Shown piece by piece: positions 54,301 through 64,000 of a stretch of DNA of 64,000 nt (positions are counted from its first letter, which is position 1; each line of letters opens with the position of its first letter). The translations under genes were made by a program, and so were the position numbers. The notes below the pieces were generated by a model. The model searched no databases, was not told the origin of the DNA, and saw only the letters and a list, made by a program, of their open reading frames with translations. Source of the stretch: Cristatella mucedo (lineage: Eukaryota > Bryozoa > Phylactolaemata > Cristatellidae); the NCBI GenBank assembly GCA_009760855.2, contig WPIO01000004.1:14277501-14341500 (forward strand), given 5' to 3'.

Positions 54301-55110
54301 GTTAAACCTTGAGTTTAAGTGGTCTTTGTCAGCAAGTGACATCACGTGGCTAATTTTTGAGTTCTCTGTCTGTGTACCACTCTGTGTCTCAGTCTTTGTC
54401 TCTCTCCCCAAGACTGTCGGATCCTAGTATCCATCTCTCACTCACACACACTCTCTCCCTCTCTATGTCTCCCTTTCTCTCCCATTCCCTTTCCCTCTGT
54501 TAACAACTTGAGAGATGAGCTACTTTTCTGCTTTACCCATTTTATTGAAAAACTCAGCGACTTAAGTGACTTCAGGTCCAACCATTCCAGCTTCTGCATT
54601 TTACCGATGCTTACTGGTGTGAAAAGAATTAGTGTTGACAGTGATGGCCCAGTCTTCCAAATAAATTTTGTAAAAGAAAAAGGTTTTTACCAAAGGTAGC
54701 CCAGGTTTATGGCACTTACCAATTAGCTTGTTGATGTAGCCACATGGCTCTGCTCGACTACACGACCAAGAGTCACGGGATTGGAAAACACATTGGTTCA
54801 AATGTGGCTTTACTGAGGTATATGCTAGGAGATTGACTTATTTTACACCAGTGGAAAGCTAGCCTGCAGATAGCAGAAATGTTGATCTATACCGAATTCT
54901 GGCTTTTAAAATTTCACATGCCTAAGCAGCTAATATTTTAATAAAACCAAAAGCATAAGATTTTCATAGAGCCTTATACAAAGTGAAACTCTTCTTTTGC
55001 ATGTGCTTCGTAAAGACTGTAAAGGTAGCATCTCAACTGAACAAAGGTACAGCATTTACACGAAGAACTCACGTGCAGACAAGCACACGATGAGCAGGAG
55101 GGTTTTTAGT
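54301..55110. other. Unassigned
   Basis: It has CT-rich stretches near 54395-54495. No gene or repeat family is recognised. Confidence 0.4.
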
Positions 55111-55330
55111 TATACTTGACATATCTAAGGAAAGGTGATGCAAGTTGGCAGGGGGGTTCCAGGCTGTGGGTGCAAAGGAAAAGAAATGGTGGCTTCCAAA
55201 GGATTTGAGATAGGTTATAGCCAAGTTTAGGTATAACTAAACGACCAGAGTAAGAGGAGCAGGTGGTGCAGCGACAGCTCCTGGGGTGAGTAGTTCAGAG
55301 AGATAAGTCAAAGTAAACAATCAATGGGCC
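55111..55330 (-). mobile_element. LINE fragment
   Basis: On the minus strand this resembles the end of the RT (AAGCCTGGAAC-like and CTTTGGAAGCC-like pieces). It is decayed, and is followed by a SINE in the other orientation. Confidence 0.45.
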
Positions 55331-55500
55331 CTGTTTTGGCCCAGGGGTTAACGTGCTGGCCTTTGATGGCCGAGGTTAAGGTGGATGCATTTGACGACCG
55401 AGGTCGTCGGTGCAGGTCGGTGCAAGCTCTGCAGCATATGCAAAGCGCCTCGATAGAGATTAAGTTCTCTCAGGGTGCTATATAAATCAATAATGTATAT
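55331..55500 (+). mobile_element. tRNA-derived SINE (first family)
   Basis: The head TTGGCCCAGGGGTTAACGTG is A-box-like, the middle is expanded, and the tail CAAAGCGCCTCGATAGAGAT, AAGTTCTCTC and GGGTGCTATATAAAT is the shared one. Confidence 0.65.
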
Positions 55501-56357
55501 TTTAAGGGAAATACAAGTGAGTGAAAGCAACTTGAAATCGATGCACTGCTTGATGTGGAACCAGTGCATACCAGAGAGATTAGTGCAACATGGAAGATGT
55601 AATGCGCACGATTAGCAGACCCTGTGGTATCGTAGATAAAGATACATATATGCCTGGCAAAGCACAGACAAAGCACAACTGCCGGGTCACTTTGTGACCT
55701 CCAGCAAAGCTTCCCCTAAGCACCACCCCAATGCTGGCTGAACGAGAGCTGGAAGCTAGCTCTACACTGCGCTGCATGGTCTTTACACGGTCTTTCCGAT
55801 GATCTCATCGGGACCATGATGCTCGGAAACTTTAGCCGAGGGAATGAGAAAAGCTCAACAAAGGATGACTGCAGAAATAGAGCCTCTCGCATGCTCGGAG
55901 GAGACGAATGCAGCAGCCAGCAGGCGACTGGCTGCAGGCAGCATTTGCAGCAGCAATGGTGGCCAAGCTGCTGCTAGCAAAACACCAATGCACCCGACGA
56001 CCTGCAAAGAGGTAGGTCATCTGATGCCCTGCGGCTCGCCGAGCAAGGTCACTAGAAGAAAAGAATTACAGGCAGAGAGTTTGAATGAGCTAGCCGGATG
56101 TTACGTTTTTAGCAGCCAACTTACCATGCGCTTTGTCAACATGACCAGCGGTAGCCATAAGATGAGAGAGAATGTCACGATCGTGCCGACGACGTTGTCT
56201 TTCATGAATTGTACTAAAACAATGATAAGTCGATAACGGACTGGCAAGCATCCTGGCAGTGGGATCGCACACAGCATCGGCCGTCCCAACAAGGGGTAAA
56301 GAGCCACTGGCAGCACTAGAAGGTAGCCCAAGCTGGCAGCAGTGCCGGCATCTAGGT

Positions 56358-56360
56358 AGG

Positions 56361-56395
<35 letters not shown>

Positions 56396-56440
56396 ATAAT
56401 ATATAATATAAAAATATATAAATAATATATATATATATAT
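56358..56440. repeat. (TA)n microsatellite
   Basis: TA dinucleotides with AAT interruptions. Confidence 0.9.
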
Positions 56441-57425
56441 AATTTAACAAATAACGCCGGGCCTCTGTCTGGCTCGAAGCAGGAGCAGGAACAGCAGCAG
56501 CAGGAGCAGCAGTAGCAGCAGGAGCAGCAGCGCAATGCAGGCGAGTAGTAGGTGGCACCGCGATAATAAAAGTCGGCAGTGGTGGGAAGCCGCAAGCTCA
56601 AGAGCTGGAAGTTTGCAAAACCAACAAAACCAATGGAAACTGGATTTAAGAATCGCTGAATATTGCAGGGGAACCTGCCGCAAGCGATCCTTTGGCTCCT
56701 AGGTGGGGAAGTGGAGTAAAAGGCTAGCCAGTAGCAGAAGAGAGCAGTAAAAAACCCACACTTTGCTAAGTCAAACAGGTAAAGCAGCGCTGTGACCGCT
56801 GGGCTTGCTACGAATAGCTATCCCCAAATCTAGCCAGTTTGCAGCTGCCGAAATTACTGTCAGTGGGCGTGGTCTTCCGGCTAGCAGGCTGGCAGCAGGG
56901 TCAAAGTGCCAAGACTGCTAGCCACCACTGGTCGAACTCAGTGCAGACAATAACCCACTGCAACTATCGAGCCCAGCTGCGATCTAGGTAGCTGCAGCAA
57001 TGCCGGATGTTTCGCAGCATGCTGGCACAAGATCAACGGTGTCTGGCAATGATTGTTGCCATAGAAGTAGCCAAACCAAATAGAGCTGCTGAAGTCCTTG
57101 GGAGGATATCGACGTGCACCGTTGTAATAGCTGTTTAGCAATGACAGCTCGATCTGTTCACTTTGCGTCGGATTCATCTCGCAATAGTATCAATGAAGCA
57201 CAACCACTGCTTCCCTCACAAACTAATTTTTCTGTTTTTCCTAGCTGCCCCAACGATAGAGATACACTCAAACTCGGGACTCTTTTGATTGAGCGGCAAC
57301 AATGTACCCACTGCCCCCACCCACTCCCACCAGCTTGACACGCGAAACAGCTTTCAAGGTAAACATAAGCTTCGAGATATCTGTTTGCTTTTATCAACAC
57401 CCCATAGCTCGAGGTGCAAATACTG

Positions 57426-57427
<2 letters not shown>

Positions 57428-57467
<40 letters not shown>

Positions 57468-57485
57468 AGGGAGGGAAGAAGAGAG

Positions 57486-57556
<71 letters not shown>
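57428..57556. repeat. (GA)n / GGGA repeat
   Basis: A GA array with an internal GGGA part near 57460-57475. Confidence 0.95.
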
Positions 57557-57559
<3 letters not shown>

Positions 57560-59189
57560 AACCTAAGGAAACCATGAGCACCACCGTCTTGACCCCACAT
57601 TGAAATTTATCAAACCACAGCGTGCCCTTAGGCCGGAGCATCCACCACAGTAATCGCCTCCAGAAACGTGGCATGCCACGGCAGGTACATGTACAGCAGC
57701 TTGCAGGTGCATGCACAGCAGGCCAAGCTTCATCGATGCATACATTGGCTGGCTAGCCAGTCCTTGCAATGTACCACATATTCTGTGCAAAATCGACTGC
57801 TTTGAAATGCACCCATGGAGAAAGAGATGCAATACGCAGAGGCCAAAAGTGCAAGTTATCGGCATGCTAAAAAGCAAACTACGAGTCTGACGATAAAGTG
57901 CAGCACCTGCTCTAATGAGCTCGCCATGCCTAATGTGACCGACGTGGAATACCTGCTTGGCTTGGCGTCAGGTTCGACAGAAAAGTGAGAAAGCTTATCA
58001 GCTTATCGTGCGTCTGCTTCTGACATACGCCCTGAAAAACGACTTAATGGTGTACAGTCTTATTGTTGCAACTTGGTGAAAGGGACAAAACTGCAGTCTT
58101 TTCGTTCTCACAGTTTACGTAAGAACGGTAGAACACATAACCCTCGAGGCCACGGCAGCATTAGAGATGCTGTGTTTATAGCAGAGGCTGTGTTTACAGT
58201 TTATAGAGCAGTCGGCGATCTACAACTGCTCGACTCTTGCAGCACAATAGAAGTGGCTAGCAGCAACTCACTAAGCAGCCATCATCCCAATGGCAAACAC
58301 TGTTATAATGACGACTACAACAACAGCTGATACCATAGGCTGACAATATCCTCATTCACTAGCTAGTGAGTTTCTGGAGCATGAGAATCGCATCCAGCAA
58401 ACTCGAAACTGTAAACTCCGAAGGAGTAATAACTGGAACACATTTGGCATGCATACAGGTGCCTGACGGCCCCCAATATTTTCTGTACACAATGGTACGA
58501 TGCAGTCTACTCCGGAGCTAAGCTGCATCGAGCCTGCAAACCTGCATCGAGCAGCACACCAATGTGGCTCCTCCACTCTTCGGTTGTCAGGGCAGCCACT
58601 CAGATATCTGCTGGGGCCTGTACAAACTGTCTTCCACAGTGGATGCGGTGGCCATCGCGGTCGTTGCCATGCAATGACAGGTTTTGAAGGTTTCAGGCCA
58701 TGGCCCAGCTATGTACTTGTCTACCACAGACCTCTGGCCACACCCAAGTTTTGCGAACCTGGGTTGCAGCATTGAATCCATGGCTAGGCTTCAACTCTAC
58801 TTACCAAACGCATTATTTATTTCACTTTTTTGTCAACTATCGGTGACCTTCAACCTAGACTTGTCACTAATGCAGGTCATGCTGATTAGTTGAGCACTTT
58901 TCCGGTGAGCTGCAGTCTGTCACTGCACAAGCTTCCAGTGAAATAACTGTGGTACCTGTACAATCTTGCCTGGAGCACAGACAGCCATTATAGGAGAACA
59001 TTTCGATCTACTAAGGGAGCTGAAGAATGCGGTATTCTAGGCCATGACATGCCTTTTGTCTGTTTCAAAAGTGCCCTGTTTCAATGCTATGGATAAACAA
59101 GTGTTCCAGATTCTAAAAGCAAAAAATCAGCTGCAGCCAAACATCTCTTGAGAGCTATTAGAAAACCTCAGTCAATGCTGGAACTCAAC

Positions 59190-60030
59190 CAACTCCCCTC
59201 CAGAATTAGACATTGAACTTATCACTGGGCAATCCAATGATCATATCTGATTTTCATGTGAACCTATTCAAATTGAATGATGACATAACCGACCCACTAG
59301 TTGTAGGCAAGCCGAGTGTTACTCAGAAATCGGTAATCCTTAATCCTCAAAATGGGCTCTGAGAGCATATATACTGCAGCATCTTCAAGCCATCTGGGAG
59401 TCCAGTTCTAAAGTGACCATATACTAGATGACACATCAACCACCCCCTTTCCGTCAAGTCTGCCTTCTTTCAGCTAAGCACCAGTGCACAAATTTGGGTC
59501 TGCTTAGGGAAAGAAAACCATAGTAAAACAGCGCTTGATATTCTGACTTGACTTCTGTTGTAACTCTTTAGGCACAGGTCTTCCTGCCAGTACAATAAGA
59601 TGCCTCAAGTTGATGTAGAACTCCACCGCTAGGCTGTCTGTTGCGAATGTTGCAACTGCCACATCAACCTCTTCTCGCAGACATGCATTAGTACCCCATC
59701 AACCAATTTATCGTATTCAAAGTTATCCTTCTCAGGCTTAGTGTCAAACCATCTGCTCTTGTGGCTCAGCCAGTTTAGCTGTGCATCTGATCAACCTCAA
59801 ATCCTTTGGAGACCGTGCCTTCAGTTTGCATGGTCCCAAAGCCTGGAACTGACTACCATCTGACGGCAAGTCATCACCTGACTTCACAGTTTGTCCTTTG
59901 TATGCTAATACAAGTAGATGCTGACACTGGATTTTGTCCCTTACTACTCGACATGCCTTCTTCCAGAATATGCAAAGGGTCTAGAAAGAGATTTGGTTCT
60001 CATAGGGTACTAGATAAATGTCTGTAACTA
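59190..60030 (+). mobile_element. LINE family 1 fragment, decayed
   Basis: It contains broken pieces corresponding to FLKL-DD-T-LV-GKPSV, the RLDFC region, NLKSFGDRAF and PKAWN, and ends with ATGCAAAGGGTCTAGAAAGA and an incomplete tail. Older than the 22 and 42 kb copies. Confidence 0.7.
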
Positions 60031-60329
60031 AAACTATTTTCTTGTTATTTTTATCTTTATTACTTTTATTCTTACGAATGCCTAGTCCGGATTTTAGCCA
60101 GAGTCGATAGATTGTGAGCGACTATTGTAAGTCCACTCAAGAGTCTAAAGCCCCCGACTTGAGTAGCAACAATCCTCAATGCAGTCCCACCCTCACCAAA
60201 GACTCGACAAGGATCCTATCGGCTATCGGTCAAAGTTCAGCAAGGTCCGAAGGAGAAAAATATCTGAGTATAGTATCAACAATCCTAAATTTGGGACCGC
60301 ACCTTGACCAAAGATGTCTTGGTAATGTG

Positions 60330-61135
60330 CAAACCAAGAGTCAGTCAGAAATTGGAAAAGGTGTCCTGTTCCAAAGTGACCTTTCATTAGACGACCACAT
60401 CAACAGCATGGTCAAGTCTGCCTACTACAGCTACATAACATCGCTAAAATTCGGGCTTGCTTATACACGGATACTACATCTAAATTGGTCCACGGATTAG
60501 TGACATCTCGTCTCAGCTTCTGTAACTCACTGGTTGATGGTCTACAGGCTTGTGCAATCAGGTGCTTACAGTTGGTGCAAAACTCTTCAGCTAAGTATGT
60601 CTTGAGCGTTGCAGTTGCCACATCACACCAGTTCTTGTCGACCTGAACTGGCTCCCAATCAAGAAGCGTATAGACTTCAAGGCTCTGTCACTCACTTTTA
60701 GGTCCCTCCATTCTTTGGCTCCACCCTACATATCAGATCTATTCCCCCCACCGGGCCAGGCATCGTGCCACTCACTTTCCCGAATCAAATCGTTCAGCCG
60801 CACCTCGTGCATACCTCAAATCCTTTGGAGACCGCAGCTTTAATTCGTATTTGCCCAAAGCCTGGAACTCACTTCCGAGTGTTTCGACATCCCCTGAATT
60901 AATAACATTTAAAATTAATCTAAAAATGCATTTACTTATCACAGCAATCAGTGGGTCCATGTGCATGCTGCCACTACTAATAAATTTTCATGCTAACCCT
61001 ATGCATATCACCTCTAACCATGTTGTGCTTGTTGACATTGAGCATGCTACCACTAATCATTTGATCATGCTTTATTTATAGTACCTAGAGAAAGATTAAG
61101 TTCTTTAAGGGTGCTATAAAAAGTATTATTGTTAT
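60330..61135 (+). mobile_element. LINE family 1 fragment, decayed
   Basis: A GVLFQSDLSLDDHINSMVKS frame start, then shifted RT C-terminal parts (LKSFGD, PKAWNSLPS) and a 3' UTR with the tail ACCTAGAGAAAGATTAAGTT. It has a (TATTGTTATT) end. Confidence 0.75.
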
Positions 61136-62212
61136 TTTCAATATAGCAGAGAATCTGATGATCGATGTACTTTCAGGGGACTTCACCACAAGGTGAAGAG
61201 CAAACACAACATACACTGAAGCACGGAAAAAATACATAGCAGGTATAGCCATGGAAGCAAAATTGTCATAATGAAGTACTACTTAATGAACCACTGATTG
61301 CTTAGCAACAAGGAAATACATGTTCGCGTCAAAGAAATCACTAGAATCGTACCTGACTGCCAGTATGATACCACAAAAGCAAGCTTTGCGAAAATACACC
61401 TGCAAACGCCTTTCCATGGAACAAGGAGGTCAATAATACAGAAACATGGGAGATGTAAAATTTCAAGGAGTTGTCATGCATTAGACATTCTCGTGTATTC
61501 ATTCAATTGTCTGGTGATGTGTGGTGCTAAGCATTAGTTCAGCAGACGGGTCAGTTAATATCTTTTGGAACATTTTTCCAAGCTATTTCTGTTACAGGGA
61601 CAAGTACTGCCCTGCCAGGATATGCTAAGTACCTAGAAAGAGATTTTGATCACTCATTATGCTATACAGAGCCAGCAGGTCAGCATCACCCGTGTCTGTA
61701 GCTGTGGCCAGTTAACCGTGTTATGGCCGATGAGAAATTTCGAGAAGTAGATCGATTGTATGACGACTGACAAGGATAACTGTCTGTGCCAGTGTAGCGC
61801 ACATCGACGCAAGGTCGCACAATCTGCGTCAGAAATGCTAACACAGTACAGATATAGCATGGGCACAGCCGTGCTGCACAATGTGCTCTCCGAGTCTTCC
61901 CACGCACATGCACCCCTGACCCCTGGCCGGTACCCCTGTTGGGGCTGCCCAGAGATAAGAGAGGCACTGAGACACTAGAGGCACTGACATGTGATTTTTG
62001 CTTGCTTTGGCCTGTTAAACACACCCCTTGAGCTGTGCATGCATACACGTGAGCAGATCTCGTGCACACACACACATTGCCCACATACACGCACACAAAT
62101 CTGAACCCTAGCATTTCGTTTAGCCACTAGGCTACACTTTGCTATGCAAACTAGATACTCGGCCGAGCAAAGGCCGGCGGCAGCACGATCAAGTCGTGAG
62201 TCAGCAGGGTAA
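61136..62212. other. Unassigned, with a LINE tail at about 61625-61670
   Basis: The tail remnant AAGTACCTAGAAAGAGATTT is on the plus strand. A CA-rich part lies near 62063-62100. No gene recognised. Confidence 0.4.
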
Positions 62213-62645
62213 TAATAAAAATAATAATAATGCACTTGATAAAGCGCCCTCAGATAACTCAATCTCTTTCTAGGCGCTTTACATTTACTGCAAAGGAAAA
62301 TGCAATTGAATGGTGAGTAATATCATGCTTGATAAACAACATGAATAACATGGTTAGATGTGACATGCACAGGGTCAGCATGCAAATGTGGTTAGTGGCA
62401 GCATGCACAGTGTCAGCACGCATAAGCACATGAAGGACGAATCACAGGAACCCACTAAATGCTGTCATGAATAGTTGCATATTTAATTTCTCTTTAAATG
62501 TGGTCAAGTCAGGGGATGTTGCAATGCAAGTCAGGAGTGAGTTCCAGTCTTTGGGAGCATACTAACTAAATGCAGGGTCTCCAAAGGATTTGAGGTTTGT
62601 ACGAGGTATTGGTAGACTGTTGGGTTCCAAAAAGGAGGTGGTACG
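62213..62645 (-). mobile_element. LINE family 1 fragment
   Basis: On the minus strand it has the tail AAAGCGCCTAGAAAGAGATT, the 3' UTR and the very end of the RT frame (PPFWNPTVYQ and PLETLHLVSMLP in a shifted frame). It ends abruptly at about 62645. Confidence 0.85.
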
Positions 62646-63534
62646 ATGTACTTGCATACCAGTGCAATTCTGGATGGTCGAGCGACTAAATTGACCGACC
62701 ATGTGGGGATATTTTGCCATGTATTGGAACATGGGAGCCGCTTAGAACACAGCACGATGAGTGTAAGTGCATATACCAACCTCGGAGTCACAATAACCGA
62801 CAGAGCATGGTGTGTCCTGCTTCATAGTGATAAAGTCTCCCTCCCACTTGTAAGCATCGAAAGCCAGAGAGCCATCCTTCCTGCAGTGTCTACTCGTGTC
62901 GTTGGCGCAGGGATGGGCCAACGAATCGTACAGCGCAGGGGTGAGAACTGCACATGGCTCTCCTGATCGCTGACAGCAGACGCGGCATCTGTTGGACACT
63001 GGACAAGAGAGGGCAAAAGCACCAGCTTCGGCAATGAACAGTTGTAGCAAAGATGAATAACAGTGCAGGAAAGCTGCAGTATGCAAAAAGCAGCTCGTTC
63101 TATTGCAATTTATAAAAGGTACAACTAAATCATCATAAGAAAGAGTAAAACATACATATCAAATTATGGTCTATCCCTAACAGCAGGTGCAGTTCATCCA
63201 GTGATGGCAATCCAACAGATGTATCCATGACCAGCAAGCAGTGAGACACCAGAAGAAACCATCACACCCTTATTAAGTTCAATTTAAAAGCTAATCACAC
63301 TTTTGATGATGAATAATGTTAATTATGTAAGCTGGTCAGCTCACACGAGCCAGGGCTTAAAGACAGATTGGTAGCAAAAAATGAGGCATGGAAAGCAAAG
63401 CTAATAATTAAGAGTGAGCATGTAGTTAATAACTACCGCAGTAATTAATCTTCAGCCAGGTTCAAGCTCACTGTTTGCATACCCAATGAAAACATTGTCA
63501 GCAGCAGAGTGTCCTCTCTGTCCATTCTGTCTCC

Positions 63535-63537
<3 letters not shown>
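62646..63537. other. Unassigned
   Basis: No gene, repeat tail or splice-bounded exon is recognised. Confidence 0.4.
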
Positions 63538-63591
<54 letters not shown>

Positions 63592-63635
63592 TCCCTCTTC
63601 TCTCTCTATTGCTCTCTCTCTCTCTCACCACATCG
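63538..63635. repeat. (CT)n microsatellite
   Basis: A CT array with short interruptions. It gives spurious serine-leucine frames. Confidence 0.95.
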
Positions 63636-63762
63636 GTCTGGTTATCTGTATATTCCTTCTCCATCTACTCTCACACATTCCTCTCTCTTCCCATGCTCTC
63701 CAGTCTTCTACCTCTATTCGTGACCGCACGTGACAATACCAGTAGCACAGGAGCTGGAGGGT

Positions 63763-63905
63763 GAGAGAGGGGGTTTGGCCCAGAGGTGAAGGTGCTAGAC
63801 CTTATCAGGTCTGGCTGAGGTCGTGAGCTCGAGCCCGTGGCATATGTGAAGTGCCTGAATAGACCTAAAGTTCTCTTAGGGTGCTATACAAACGAATTAA
63901 ATTAT
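63763..63905 (+). mobile_element. tRNA-derived SINE (first family)
   Basis: It has the head GTTTGGCCCAGAGGTGAAGG, the B-box-like GAGCTCGAGCCC and the tail GAAGTGCCTGAATAGACCTA to GGGTGCTATACAAACG. It is close to the SINE at 16808. Confidence 0.75.
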
Positions 63906-64000
63906 ATATAGCAACCGAGTACCAGAGAAGAGTTGGGGGGTTGCCGAGGAGGGCAGGGGAGCACAGAAAGTCAGAGGGAGTAGGACAAAGTAGGGGTATA

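Larger units (their letters stand above)
55501..59180. other. Unassigned with microsatellites
   Basis: It includes an AT-dinucleotide stretch (56358-56440), CAG/AGC-rich DNA (56475-56535) and a GA array (57428-57556). An open frame at 55844-56236 (130 codons) and a minus-strand frame at 56938-57177 starting MNPTQSEQIELSLLNSYYNG look somewhat protein-like but match no family that I know. Confidence 0.4.

Overview
The window is animal-type nuclear DNA. It has long GA/CT/CA microsatellites, tRNA-derived SINEs, many 5'-truncated non-LTR retrotransposons of CR1/L2 type, and a few short open segments with good splice sites. It looks like an invertebrate; I cannot name the species. The host part (1-18.7 kb and 46-64 kb) is mostly repeats and unassigned sequence. 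The best-supported host gene is a three-exon stretch at 6254-7582 with matching splice phases and a stop.

The main content is a degenerate integrated virus-like element at about 18.72-45.92 kb, of the Polinton/Maverick (adintovirus-like) class. It is AT-rich and carries inverted terminal copies of one gene. I recognise a protein-primed family B DNA polymerase, a retroviral-type integrase, an FtsK/HerA-type packaging ATPase, an adenain/Ulp1-like protease, a double jelly-roll major capsid protein, two penton-like minor capsid proteins, core/membrane proteins, a phospholipase A2-like protein, a YqaJ-like nuclease, an HNH-AP2 endonuclease plus a second AP2-like gene, a zinc-ribbon protein, and four genes with phage tail-fibre-like repeats. 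Nearly every gene has stops or frameshifts, and the polymerase and protease have lost catalytic residues, so it is a fossil.

Later insertions have damaged it further: a CR1-like LINE fragment and a run of about 44 ACATA units in the polymerase, a nearly open RT-coding LINE in the capsid gene, another LINE in the last fibre gene, and a SINE between two genes. Without these (about 4.7 kb) the element would be about 22 kb.

The most striking new signal is a short palindrome, TCTATATAGA, placed directly against start codons of many element genes. In at least two places it is exactly the 10 bp between two divergent ATGs, so it looks like a shared, bidirectional promoter. The TCTA core recalls the late-promoter motif described for the virophage Mavirus and its giant-virus host CroV.

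The right flank (46-64 kb) is a dense patchwork of one LINE family (about ten fragments), SINEs sharing its 3' tail, microsatellites and a GC-rich patch at 51.4-52.9 kb. No tRNA, rRNA or CRISPR locus was found.
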